This document shows, piece by piece, positions 16,451-24,565 of a DNA stretch of 64,000 nt. The first letter of the stretch is position 1. The number at the start of each line of letters is the position of its first letter. This DNA is from a virus, in IMG/VR virus record IMGVR_UViG_3300017752_002245, positions 39,167-103,166 of that record; one strand, 5' to 3'. The position numbers were made by a program, and so were the translations under genes. Below the pieces are notes generated by a model, which was not told the DNA's origin, did no database searches, and saw only the letters and a list, made by a program, of their open reading frames with translations.

Positions 16451-18439
16451 ATGCCCGTCAAACTTGATAAAAAGAAAGATGCCCTACTGGAAGAATATGC
16501 AGTAGGAATGTTAAAAGATTTTTACTTACGTGATTATGAAAAGAGTCCTCAAGAAGGATTCAGACGAGCAGCAGAAGCTTGGTCTAAGTATAGAGAAGAA
16601 ATGGACGATGAACTCGCCCAACGTCTCTATGATTATGTAAGTAATAAATGGTTTATGTTCGCCTCCCCTGTGCTATCTAATGCACCCAATGGAGAAACTA
16701 AGAAAGATAAAGGGATGCCAATCTCTTGTTTCTTGACCTATGTACCAGATACCCTCGAAGGATTAATCGGTCACTCATCTGAGTTGAGATGGTTGTCTGT
16801 CTATGGTGGTGGTGTAGGTGGTCATTGGTCAGATGTAAGAACCGTATCAGACATAGCGCCTGGCCCGATTCCGTTCCTACATACTGTTGATGCAGATATG
16901 ATTGCATACCGTCAAGGTAAAACTCGTAAGGGTTCTTATGCCGCATACATGGATATATCACATCCTGATATTGTAGAATTCATGAACATGCGTATACCTA
17001 CAGGTGACGTACAACGTAAAGCATTAAACTTACACAATGCAATCAATATCTCAGATGAGTTTATGAATGCGGTAATGTCTAATGATACGTTTGACCTACG
17101 TGACCCTAAAGACGGAACAGTTAAAGAATCTATTGATGCACGTAAATTATGGGAACGTCTAATAGAGATTCGTTTCCGTACAGGTGAACCTTACCTAAAC
17201 TTTATTGATACCGCAAATGCGGGTCTACCAGAACCTCTTAAAGAAAAGGGGTTAAAGATACATGGGTCTAACCTATGTAATGAAATACATTTACCGACAT
17301 CCGAAGACAGGACTGCGGTATGTTGTTTGTCCTCATTAAATTTGGAGTATTATGATGACTGGAAAGATACGACAATCGTTCGTGATATTACTAGGATGCT
17401 TGACAATGTCTTGCAGTACTTTATTGAAAACGCCCCCGATACAATATCAAGAGCAAAGTATTCCGCAGAAAGAGAGAGAAGTATTGGAATCGGAGCAATG
17501 GGATTCCATTCCCTCTTGCAACGACACGGAGTTGCATGGGAGTCTGAAGCTGCAAGAGATATTAACCGCACAGTGTTTGCTCACATTAAATCAGAAGCAG
17601 TACTGGAAACTGAACTGCTCGCAGAAGAACGTGGTGCATATCCAGATGGGGAACTGTCTGGAAGAAGAAACTCCCATCTTCTTGCGATTGCTCCAAATGC
17701 CTCGTCTGGTGTAATTTTAGCGACAAGTCCATCTATTGAACCATTGAAGGCAAATGCATATACACATCGTACACGTGCGGGTTCATTTCTTGTAAAGAAT
17801 AAATACCTCGGCAGATTACTAGATGAAAAAGGTGAGAACAATGAATCTACTTGGACATCTATTATAACTAAAAAAGGTTCGGTACAACACTTACCATTCC
17901 TTAATGAAGGTGAAAAGGCAATCTATAGGACTGCGGATGAACTTGACCAGACATGGATTATTACCCATGCATCTGAACGTCAAGAATATATCTGTCAAGG
18001 TCAATCAGTAAATTTATTTTTCCCTACTGGTTGTGAAAAGTCTTATGTAAACAAGGTGCATCTAAAAGCATGGAGTGACGGACTCAAAGGTTTATATTAC
18101 CTAAGAACTGAGTCTAAACAACGTGCAGAGAATGTATCTGAAAAAGTAGAACGTGTTGCACTTGCGGGTGATACCCGTAGTATAGTCTATAGTAAAGCAG
18201 ATTGTCCTTTCTGTTCTATGGCAATGGAAGAACTAAAACTAAGAGGAATACCTTATGACAAGATTGACCTCAAGGATATTGGTAAGACTGCCGCAGAAGT
18301 AACAGGACGTAAAGTAAAAACAGTACCACAAATTTACATCGAAGGTGAATATGTCGGTGGGTACGAAGAATTGATGGAATATTTAAACAAACCAATAGAA
18401 ACAAACGAAGACGATGAATGTCGTGCTTGCGAGGGATAA
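16451..18439 (+). CDS. nrdA: class I ribonucleotide reductase large subunit fused to glutaredoxin
   Basis: A 662-residue protein converting ribonucleoside diphosphates to deoxy forms. SNLCNEI holds the radical Cys and Glu; PISCFLT and TAVCCLSS hold the redox Cys pair. The N-terminal ATP-cone domain is absent, so dATP feedback may be lost. From about residue 575 a complete glutaredoxin is fused (SKADCPFCSM with CPFC at 585-588, TVPQIYIEGEYVGGY), followed by a terminal CRAC (657-660) like the NrdA shuttle cysteines. The fusion would supply its own reductant. nrdB follows 3 nt downstream. Confidence 0.95.
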   Translation: MPVKLDKKKDALLEEYAVGMLKDFYLRDYEKSPQEGFRRAAEAWSKYREEMDDELAQRLYDYVSNKWFMFASPVLSNAPNGETKKDKGMPISCFLTYVPDTLEGLIGHSSELRWLSVYGGGVGGHWSDVRTVSDIAPGPIPFLHTVDADMIAYRQGKTRKGSYAAYMDISHPDIVEFMNMRIPTGDVQRKALNLHNAINISDEFMNAVMSNDTFDLRDPKDGTVKESIDARKLWERLIEIRFRTGEPYLNFIDTANAGLPEPLKEKGLKIHGSNLCNEIHLPTSEDRTAVCCLSSLNLEYYDDWKDTTIVRDITRMLDNVLQYFIENAPDTISRAKYSAERERSIGIGAMGFHSLLQRHGVAWESEAARDINRTVFAHIKSEAVLETELLAEERGAYPDGELSGRRNSHLLAIAPNASSGVILATSPSIEPLKANAYTHRTRAGSFLVKNKYLGRLLDEKGENNESTWTSIITKKGSVQHLPFLNEGEKAIYRTADELDQTWIITHASERQEYICQGQSVNLFFPTGCEKSYVNKVHLKAWSDGLKGLYYLRTESKQRAENVSEKVERVALAGDTRSIVYSKADCPFCSMAMEELKLRGIPYDKIDLKDIGKTAAEVTGRKVKTVPQIYIEGEYVGGYEELMEYLNKPIETNEDDECRACEG

Positions 18440-18442
18440 CAA

Positions 18443-19444
18443 ATGGCATTATTAGAATTTAGCAAAACATATAAACCTTTCCTCTACCCTTGGGCGGTGG
18501 AATTAACAAAGAAACATGAAGAAGTTCATTGGGTCGAAGATGAAGCGGAACTATCCGAAGACATCCAAGACTGGAGAACAAAACTGTCTGGTGAAGAGAA
18601 GGAATTTATTACTCAAGTATTGAGATTGTTTACTCAATCAGATGTACAGGTGGGTGAGAACTACCATGAACTGTTAATCCCTAAGTTCAAGAACAACGAG
18701 ATTCGTAACATGTTGTCTTCATTTGCAAACCGTGAAGGTGTACACCAACGTGCATATGCATTATTAAATGATACACTAGGATTACCAGACGAAGAACATT
18801 CTGCATTTATGGAATACAAAGAGATGGCAGACAAGATTGACTTCATGTCTCAAGGTGACATTAACACCCAAACAGGTCTTGCACTTGTACTTGCACAATC
18901 TGTATTCAACGAAGGTATGTCTCTGTTCGCATCATTTGTAATGTTGTTGAACTTCCAACGTTTCGGTAAGATGAAAGGTATGGGTACTATTGTAGAGTGG
19001 TCTATCAGAGATGAGACTATTCACGTACAGGGTAATGCAAAACTCTTCAGAGAGTTCTGTGAAGAACATCCACGTATCGTCAACGATGAGTTGAAGTCTA
19101 AAATCTATCAGATGGCACGTAATGCTGTTAAGTTAGAAGACCGATTCATTACACTTGCATATAAGTCTGGTGATATCGAAGGTTTATCTGAGGCAGATGT
19201 TAAACAATACATCCGTCACATTGCAGACCGTAGATTACTACAACTTGGTATGAAACCTAAGTTTGGTGTAAAGGACAATCCACTACCGTGGTTGGACTGG
19301 GTACTGAATGGTGCATCTCATGATAACTTCTTTGAAAAACGTGTGACTGAATATTCAGTTAACGGTATGGAAGGTGACTGGGGTTGGGTCGAAGAAGGTG
19401 ACCCTGAAAGTTGTGGATTGGATGGAACTGGTTGTGCCGCCTAG
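18443..19444 (+). CDS. nrdB: class I ribonucleotide reductase small subunit
   Basis: A 333-residue ferritin-like di-iron protein that generates the tyrosyl radical for NrdA. Visible metal and radical residues: the first acidic ligand in TQSDVQVGENY, NREGVHQRAYALL (Glu, His and the radical Tyr spaced as E115/H118/Y122 of E. coli), and SIRDETIHVQGN for the second ligand set. It forms an operon with nrdA. The final G of its TAG stop is the first base of the next gene's GTG. Confidence 0.93.
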   Translation: MALLEFSKTYKPFLYPWAVELTKKHEEVHWVEDEAELSEDIQDWRTKLSGEEKEFITQVLRLFTQSDVQVGENYHELLIPKFKNNEIRNMLSSFANREGVHQRAYALLNDTLGLPDEEHSAFMEYKEMADKIDFMSQGDINTQTGLALVLAQSVFNEGMSLFASFVMLLNFQRFGKMKGMGTIVEWSIRDETIHVQGNAKLFREFCEEHPRIVNDELKSKIYQMARNAVKLEDRFITLAYKSGDIEGLSEADVKQYIRHIADRRLLQLGMKPKFGVKDNPLPWLDWVLNGASHDNFFEKRVTEYSVNGMEGDWGWVEEGDPESCGLDGTGCAA

Positions 19445-19566
19445 TGGAAGACGACATAACCTACAATTTGGAATGTCATCTTTGTGAAACAGAAACGGAA
19501 GTACTCGTAAAGAATTGCGAGGAAGAACCCCAATATTGTCCCATGTGTGGGGTAGCAATAGACTAG
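19444..19566 (+). CDS. 40-residue zinc-ribbon protein
   Basis: The GTG start overlaps the nrdB stop by 1 nt. The product has two Cys pairs, LECHLC and QYCPMCG, typical of a zinc ribbon. Small zinc ribbons next to nrdB occur in T4-like marine phages as far as I recall. It may bind RNA polymerase or DNA; function unknown. Confidence 0.65.
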   Translation: MEDDITYNLECHLCETETEVLVKNCEEEPQYCPMCGVAID

Positions 19567-19567
19567 T

Positions 19568-19575
19568 TATATATA
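19568..19575 (+). promoter_or_regulatory. late-promoter-like box TATATATA 5 nt before ATG
   Basis: TATATATA, CTCGT, ATG (19581). Same geometry as the exact TATAAATA-GAACT-ATG copies in this window; one mismatch to the T4 late consensus. Confidence 0.4.
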
Positions 19576-19580
19576 CTCGT

Positions 19581-19985
19581 ATGTGGATATACGAGAATAA
19601 AGAGTTTAACCCTGAAGAAGAATTCTTGGAGGAATACCAAGGATTCGTCTATTGCGTTACAGAAGTATCAACAGGTAAGAAGTATATTGGTAAGAAATTC
19701 TTCTGGAAACCTAAGATACTTCCTGTTACAAAAACAAGAAAAAGACGCAAAAGAACAAGGGTTCAATCGGACTGGCGGAACTACTATGGTTCGTCAGAAA
19801 CAGTAAAAACACTCGTAGAAGGGGGTCAGGACTTCCAGAGAACCGTTCTAAGACTATGTCGTACTAAAGGTGAGTGTTCATACTACGAAGCGAAACTACA
19901 ATTTGAATATGATGTTTTGTTGAGTGATGAATACTATAATGAGTTTATAGGTTGTAAGATTCATGCAAAACATATTAAATCGTGA
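19581..19985 (+). CDS. GIY-YIG-like (Seg-type) endonuclease
   Basis: The start at 19581 fits the late-type box upstream; a longer frame from 19515 would overlap the zinc-ribbon gene. The 134-residue product has GFVYCVTEVSTGKKYIGKKF (the GIY...YIG-like pair), a basic KTRKRRKRTRVQSDWRNYYG segment and a conserved Glu in SYYEAKLQFE. It resembles T4 Seg-like nucleases. It may be a free-standing homing endonuclease or a DNA-processing enzyme. Confidence 0.65.
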   Translation: MWIYENKEFNPEEEFLEEYQGFVYCVTEVSTGKKYIGKKFFWKPKILPVTKTRKRRKRTRVQSDWRNYYGSSETVKTLVEGGQDFQRTVLRLCRTKGECSYYEAKLQFEYDVLLSDEYYNEFIGCKIHAKHIKS

Positions 19986-21198
19986 TGCAATTTCCTCTGG
20001 ACGAGGATTTGTATATGATAAGGTCGGCAAAAACACCGTCTGTTTAGAAATAAACAAAATAAAGAATTTACTCTGGGATGCGGGTGCAAGAAAAGGTGAC
20101 ATAGTAACTATCGGTATTATGGTAGTTGATGTGAAACATATCGCTTCTATCTTTGCATGTGCGGAACTAGGATTGAAAGTCTTTATCCTCAATAGTCCAG
20201 CAACAAAAGAATCCCTACCATTTACTAAACTTGCACTCCATGGCCCGAGTGATTTCACTATCTACAGTTCTCAAGAAGATACCACACAAGTCTATAATGG
20301 TCTTCACGATGAGATGATAAAACTATACGGTGGTATTCGTATTGATGTCATGGAAGATTCGTCTGATAGAAATATCCAAGGTGAGTTAGTATATCCAGAA
20401 GACACATTCTTAATAAGTTCTACCAGTGGAACAACTAAAGCATCTAGACCAATATTGTTTTCACACCAAGAAACAATGGCAATCGCCAAACGTAATATAG
20501 ATATATTTTGGTTTGGACATGATGCAAAGGTTATTCATTCTAGAAATCTACATCATGCATCCGCAATCATGACGCATCTGTTACCCGCACTTATGAATGC
20601 ATACTCACATAGTTCTTTTGCACTGGGTCATGATGGGTCGCACGAAGAAGATTATGACTATTTAAAGGGTCTGAAAGATTTATCAGACAGTCCTCCATCA
20701 AACATTATGATGCCTAATAAGAATGTTCTCTTTGATTTTCTAGAGAGTTTTGGGGGTGCATTCAAAAGAACTGTCAATGTCAATATGTGTGGATTCTTAA
20801 TGGATGCAGATTTCGTTGACCTTGCAAAAGAATACAATGTTTGTTTTCAGTCACATTACGGTAGTATTGATACCGCTATTCCCTTATTAATAAACCGTGT
20901 AGACAAAGATACGGTACATGTTCCTAATTCATTAGGGGTACTATGCGATGACTTTTATAAGACAACCCTTGAGGATGGTCGTATGAAGGTAGAATGCCCA
21001 TTCTGGAACGAACCAAGATACATGGATGATGAGATAGCTTTGTTTGATGGTGAATATATTTTAATGAGTAATCGTCCAGTATCCCTAAAAGATATGGGTG
21101 TACCAGAAGGATTTGATATAACTCCATTTTCCCATGATACTAAAATCGACTTTGAACAGTTGAGAGGATACTTAGATGTTACTAATAGCAGGGTGTAG
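19963..21198 (+). CDS. AMP-binding (acyl-CoA synthetase/ANL superfamily) enzyme
   Basis: A 411-residue protein. ISSTSGTTK (residues 151-159) is the ATP-phosphate-binding loop of adenylate-forming enzymes, followed by ILFSHQETMA and HSRNLHHASA. SHYGSIDTAIPL resembles the A5 motif (YGxTE-like). The C-terminal lid domain is short; the usual size is 500-600. It should activate a carboxylic acid as an acyl-AMP. It overlaps both neighbours, is paralogous to the loop-less protein at 11437, and precedes an SGNH-type hydrolase. The substrate may be a fatty acid or a glycan-linked acid. Confidence 0.75.
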   Translation: MQNILNRDAISSGRGFVYDKVGKNTVCLEINKIKNLLWDAGARKGDIVTIGIMVVDVKHIASIFACAELGLKVFILNSPATKESLPFTKLALHGPSDFTIYSSQEDTTQVYNGLHDEMIKLYGGIRIDVMEDSSDRNIQGELVYPEDTFLISSTSGTTKASRPILFSHQETMAIAKRNIDIFWFGHDAKVIHSRNLHHASAIMTHLLPALMNAYSHSSFALGHDGSHEEDYDYLKGLKDLSDSPPSNIMMPNKNVLFDFLESFGGAFKRTVNVNMCGFLMDADFVDLAKEYNVCFQSHYGSIDTAIPLLINRVDKDTVHVPNSLGVLCDDFYKTTLEDGRMKVECPFWNEPRYMDDEIALFDGEYILMSNRPVSLKDMGVPEGFDITPFSHDTKIDFEQLRGYLDVTNSRV

Positions 21199-21997
21199 TT
21201 TTGCATGGGGAGATGAGTTGGTTGGTTCAAGAAGCAAACCACCAACACATTATGATTTAGTATTCGGTAGTATTTTATCATTAAAGTTAGGGTTAGAGTA
21301 CAATAATATATCTGCATGTGGTAATTCTAACTACAAGATATTCCGTGACGTTATGAATAATATGCATCTAAACCCTAGTCACATCTTTATCTTGTGGTCT
21401 GACCCTTTGAGAAAAGAGAATCTATTAGAAGTAGATAACCATCAAAGAGACCTGTTAAAGGTACATACTACTATGTCTATGACTCAGTGGCACGAGAATC
21501 GATGGGATGACTTGATGCTTTCTATGGAAGAAGGTGTTGCACACAAGTGGGCAAGACATCATCCATTTAATTATATGACCTCGTTTGGAAGAAGTGAAAA
21601 AGCAATCGATGCATATGGTACAGGATTGTGTACTGGATTTACTCACCTATTACCTCAAATGATTGCAATGCAATATATGTGCGATGGTATGGGGATTAAG
21701 ATTTCTCAAGGTGTATTCCATGGAGAAGTTTTCTCTGAAGTGCAAAGATACATGGCAAAGATTGAAAGATTCCCTTCAAGTAATCAACTCAAAAAATGGA
21801 ACACATGGGTATTAGATTCACTTGACAAACTAAGACCAGAGAATAAACTGGGAATGAACCCCGACAAGTCATTCGATGAGAACGTCACCATAAAGTCTCT
21901 AATGGGGGACAGACCCATGAAGAAATGGGGTCATCCCGATGAAACTGCACATGTAGACTATGCAGAATACCTCTATAAAATCATAAAAAATCTATAA
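21176..21997 (+). CDS. SGNH/GDSL-like hydrolase
   Basis: A 273-residue protein with the four SGNH blocks: IAGCSFAWGDE (block I Ser), SACGNSNYKI (block III-like Gly/Asn), ILWSDPLR, and GHPDETAHVDYAEYL at the C-terminus supplying the Asp/His pair. These enzymes are esterases or O-acetyl/acyl transferases acting on lipids or sugars. It overlaps the AMP-binding enzyme by 23 nt, so the two probably act on the same acyl group. Confidence 0.7.
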   Translation: MLLIAGCSFAWGDELVGSRSKPPTHYDLVFGSILSLKLGLEYNNISACGNSNYKIFRDVMNNMHLNPSHIFILWSDPLRKENLLEVDNHQRDLLKVHTTMSMTQWHENRWDDLMLSMEEGVAHKWARHHPFNYMTSFGRSEKAIDAYGTGLCTGFTHLLPQMIAMQYMCDGMGIKISQGVFHGEVFSEVQRYMAKIERFPSSNQLKKWNTWVLDSLDKLRPENKLGMNPDKSFDENVTIKSLMGDRPMKKWGHPDETAHVDYAEYLYKIIKNL

Positions 21998-22004
21998 AAA
22001 AAGC

Positions 22005-22033
22005 TTGACAAACTCTGCTCTTGTTGTTATAAT
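22005..22033 (+). promoter_or_regulatory. sigma70-type extended -10 promoter
   Basis: TTGACA (22005-22010), 17 nt, TATAAT (22028-22033), with TGT directly before the -10 (extended -10). It drives the small gene at 22063. Confidence 0.8.
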
Positions 22034-22062
22034 AAGTATATAAAATGAGAAAAGGAGAGAAA

Positions 22063-22356
22063 ATGTTAACGTTTAATCAAGAAGTGGGTTATCCTACCAA
22101 CACCGAGAAAGGTCAATTCATTGAATACCTGATGTGTTTCTATGGTAAAGACCCTAAATGGGATGCGGTTTATCCCGAAATTGCAATGGGTACTATCGAT
22201 GCAGTTGAGTGTATGGAAGAATTCCTCAACGGTAAGTACGAGAGTGCAGTGGTTAAAGGTGAACATATCTGGGGTGGTGGAGACACTATCGACAGAGAAA
22301 TAGTTAGGGATATTTTCTTAAAAAAGTGTGAAAAAACCCTTGACAAACCTTGTTAA
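22063..22356 (+). CDS. small phage protein of unknown function
   Basis: ATG 22063 is preferred over 22045 because AGGAG (22053-22057) sits 5 nt upstream. The 97-residue product is acidic, with MLTFNQEVGYPTNTEKGQFI at the N-terminus and four cysteines. No motif recognised. It has its own strong promoter and the next promoter overlaps its 3' end, as expected for an early host-takeover gene. Confidence 0.6.
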   Translation: MLTFNQEVGYPTNTEKGQFIEYLMCFYGKDPKWDAVYPEIAMGTIDAVECMEEFLNGKYESAVVKGEHIWGGGDTIDREIVRDIFLKKCEKTLDKPC

Positions 22357-22368
22357 TCTTGTTATAAT
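22340..22368 (+). promoter_or_regulatory. sigma70-type extended -10 promoter
   Basis: TTGACA (22340-22345), 17 nt, TATAAT (22363-22368), preceded by TGT. The -35 lies inside the end of the upstream gene. It drives the gene at 22400. Confidence 0.8.
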
Positions 22369-22399
22369 AATAACATAAACTGAAGAAAGGAGATAAATT

Positions 22400-22819
22400 A
22401 TGGCGTTTGTGAGTCAAGAAGATAAAAAGAAACTTGCGGTTGGAATCAAAGAAGTCTGCAAGAAATATGGATACAAAGTATCTTTGGGTGTTAATCACCA
22501 CAGTACTTTGGTTGCAAAGGTCAAAGGTGCAGAAGACATCTTGACTGAATACTGTGAGGTTCAGATGCATCCTCAGAAGGTTTTGGAAAGAGAGAACAGA
22601 CACTACACGTTTGACCCTGTTGAAGTAATGGAAGATTCTAAGAAGTGGGGACATAGAGTCAACGAGTATTGGATTCCCGAAAACTATGGTGAGAAAGGTA
22701 TTCCTTTCTTGACTGAATTAAAAGGTGCAATGGAAGGTGAAGACTTCTTCAATGAAGATGACGCAATGACAGACTACTTCCACAGAAGTCACTATATTGA
22801 AATAAGTCTGTACTCATAA
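22400..22819 (+). CDS. small phage protein of unknown function
   Basis: A 139-residue protein behind AAAGGAGATAAATT and a consensus promoter. GYKVSLGVNHHSTLVAKVKG and HYTFDPVEVMEDSKKWGHRV are the most distinctive stretches. I do not recognise the family. The acidic composition and strong early-type promoter suggest an early regulatory or host-takeover role, which is inference. Confidence 0.6.
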   Translation: MAFVSQEDKKKLAVGIKEVCKKYGYKVSLGVNHHSTLVAKVKGAEDILTEYCEVQMHPQKVLERENRHYTFDPVEVMEDSKKWGHRVNEYWIPENYGEKGIPFLTELKGAMEGEDFFNEDDAMTDYFHRSHYIEISLYS

Positions 22820-22831
22820 GGAGATATTGTA

Positions 22832-22984
22832 ATGGAAATGTATTTTGAAATTTTAGATGACTTGAGAGAGTCTGGTGAAATCAACATGTTTGCTGCACCA
22901 AGGGTGTTACAAGAAATGTTTGATTTGAGTAAATTTGAGGCAAGGGACATCGTCTCTGCGTGGATGAAACAATTTAATGGTTGA
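22832..22984 (+). CDS. 50-residue acidic helical protein
   Basis: AAGGAGATATTGTA precedes the ATG. The product (MEMYFEILDDLRESGEINM...) is a small helical acidic protein with no known motif. Its TGA stop overlaps the -35 of the next promoter. It is probably transcribed from the promoter at 22340. Confidence 0.55.
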   Translation: MEMYFEILDDLRESGEINMFAAPRVLQEMFDLSKFEARDIVSAWMKQFNG

Positions 22985-23009
22985 CAAACCATGTACTTAA
23001 TGTTATGAT
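22981..23009 (+). promoter_or_regulatory. sigma70-type extended -10 promoter
   Basis: TTGACA (22981-22986), 17 nt, TATGAT (23004-23009), preceded by TGT. One mismatch in the -10. It drives the gene at 23036. Confidence 0.7.
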
Positions 23010-23035
23010 ATATAATTAAATAAGGAGTTACTTCA

Positions 23036-23221
23036 ATGTCTATAACTGTTGAAGAAATTGAAAAGAAAGTATCTGCAATCGAATCAATGATTGCGGGTGC
23101 GGAAAAGCTACTTGTGGCATCACAAGAAACTGGAAATGAAGAAGGTGTCGCATCTGCGACATATCTGGTCGTTGAATATGAACAAATGTTGAAAGAATTT
23201 TGTAAATATTATAACGTTTAG
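23036..23221 (+). CDS. 61-residue helical protein of unknown function
   Basis: AAGGAG lies 8 nt upstream of the ATG. The product (MSITVEEIEKKVSAIESMI...) is a two-helix acidic protein that could form a coiled coil. It is not recognised. It belongs to the chain of small genes with individual strong promoters between 22 and 24 kb. Confidence 0.55.
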   Translation: MSITVEEIEKKVSAIESMIAGAEKLLVASQETGNEEGVASATYLVVEYEQMLKEFCKYYNV

Positions 23222-23258
23222 AGAATCTTTTTCGTATATATAATATTAAGAGGAAAAT

Positions 23259-23681
23259 ATGCAGAAAGAAGTATTTGAAATCTTCGAGGATTTCACTAAA
23301 CTCAAAGCACGGAAAGATAAAATTACTTTCCTAAGAGAACAAGGGAATGAAGTCCCTGCCATTAAAGACATAGTCCGAGGTGCATTCGACACCCGACTAA
23401 AGTTTGTCTTACCCGTAGGTAAACCACCTTACTCCCCAAACAGACCTGAGTCTGTACCATCATCACTGAGAAAACTGCACAAACAGTTCGGTGACTATGT
23501 GGAAGGTGCAAGGTCATCCGCAATGGGTCAAATCAGACTAGAAACAAGATTCATCCAACTATTAGAAAGTATCCATGCAGAGGATGCTCTAATCGTTCTG
23601 GATATGGTGGCAAAGAAACCACCAGTAAAAGGATTGACAAAGAAAATAGTAGAGGAGGCTTTTCCAAACCTATTGACTTGA
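23259..23681 (+). CDS. conserved T4-like phage protein (DUF6433-like)
   Basis: A 140-residue protein with AGAGGAAAAT before the ATG. TRLKFVLPVGKPPYSPN and PSSLRKLHKQFGDYVEG are strongly conserved-looking blocks that I associate with DUF6433 of T4-like phages. It is mainly helical and basic. No function is known to me. Confidence 0.6.
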   Translation: MQKEVFEIFEDFTKLKARKDKITFLREQGNEVPAIKDIVRGAFDTRLKFVLPVGKPPYSPNRPESVPSSLRKLHKQFGDYVEGARSSAMGQIRLETRFIQLLESIHAEDALIVLDMVAKKPPVKGLTKKIVEEAFPNLLT

Positions 23682-23733
23682 TATTTTGTTATGTTGTTAC
23701 GTAAACTCACAACAGCAACCGTAAGGAGCAAAT

Positions 23734-23910
23734 ATGCCAAGAAACCAAATAGAACGATTAAAGAGTGACAGTCGAGAACTTGATAACTATATCCACCGTC
23801 TCAAGAAAAAAGGACGAGACAACCTTGCTCATAAGTTATCGATTAAAAAATCATTCTTAAATCAGACTATTACCGAGTACGAAAATCTGGACACTCAAAT
23901 TCTAGCATAA
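23734..23910 (+). CDS. 58-residue basic helical protein
   Basis: The start has TAAGGAG 7-8 nt upstream. The product (MPRNQIERLKSDSRELDNYIHR...) is Lys/Arg-rich and predicted all-helical. No family recognised. A TTGATA box at 23679 could be part of a weak promoter. A hairpin follows the gene. Confidence 0.55.
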   Translation: MPRNQIERLKSDSRELDNYIHRLKKKGRDNLAHKLSIKKSFLNQTITEYENLDTQILA

Positions 23911-23936
23911 CTAAGGTAGGTGGTCAAAATCTCGTA

Positions 23937-23955
23937 GGGGGTGCTTAGGCACCCT
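23937..23955 (+). terminator. GC-rich hairpin, possible terminator
   Basis: GGGGTGC-TTAG-GCACCC forms a strong stem-loop 27 nt after the 58-residue gene. No long T-run follows, so termination may be weak or the hairpin may protect mRNA ends. It separates the small-gene cluster from panD. Confidence 0.45.
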
Positions 23956-23981
23956 CTTCGTCAATTGGAATTATTATTATT

Positions 23982-24320
23982 ATGACAATAACAATGCTGA
24001 AATCTAAAATCCATGGTGCAAAAGTGACTGAGTGTGATTTGCATTATGAAGGGTCAATCAAAATTGACCGTTTCTGGATGAAAAAAGTCGGAATCCTTCC
24101 CAACGAACAAGTAGATGTTGTTAACCTAAATACAGGTGGACGATGGACTACTTATGCTATCGAAGGAGAAACATGGCAAATTGGTGTCAATGGTGCGGGT
24201 GCAAGATTAGCTGTACCTGAAGATGAACTAATCATCATGGCATACTGTCAAGTTTCTACCCTGAGAGCAAGAACTCTATCCCCCAAAATATTAATAAACA
24301 AAGAGATGTATAAAATCTGA
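23982..24320 (+). CDS. panD: aspartate 1-decarboxylase (PanD)
   Basis: A 112-residue protein matching bacterial PanD (about 126). It decarboxylates L-aspartate to beta-alanine for pantothenate and CoA synthesis. HYEGSIKID places the self-cleavage Gly24-Ser25 exactly as in E. coli, so the pyruvoyl cofactor should form. Lys9, GGRWTTYAI (Arg/Thr/Tyr) and IGVNGAGAR (Asn) match the substrate pocket. Only the C-terminal tail is short. It overlaps the next gene by 1 nt and sits upstream of phoH. It is an unusual auxiliary gene for a phage. Confidence 0.9.
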   Translation: MTITMLKSKIHGAKVTECDLHYEGSIKIDRFWMKKVGILPNEQVDVVNLNTGGRWTTYAIEGETWQIGVNGAGARLAVPEDELIIMAYCQVSTLRARTLSPKILINKEMYKI

Positions 24321-24565
24321 TGCCCCTATATACAGTAGTAAATGAAAAAACTGGAGAAACAGAGGACTGTTTTTGTTCTTATGTACGTCTCCAAAAAAGA
24401 TTAAAAGAACTAGGTTCTGATTGGAAACAACAGATTGGCGCTCCCGCATTAATAAGTGGTACTGGTAATGTTGTTAACAAAACAAGTAGTGATTGGAAAG
24501 ACCACTTGAAGAATATCGAGAAAGGTGCTGGCGGTAAACGACAAGGGGTAGATTTTAAAAGATGA
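24320..24565 (+). CDS. small conserved phage protein
   Basis: An 81-residue protein starting MPLYTVVNEKTGETEDCFCS, which resembles the N-terminus of FmdB-like small regulators but lacks the second Cys pair. AlA-rich IGAPALISGTGNVV and a basic C-terminus follow. It overlaps panD by 1 nt and phoH by 4 nt. Function unknown. Confidence 0.6.
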   Translation: MPLYTVVNEKTGETEDCFCSYVRLQKRLKELGSDWKQQIGAPALISGTGNVVNKTSSDWKDHLKNIEKGAGGKRQGVDFKR

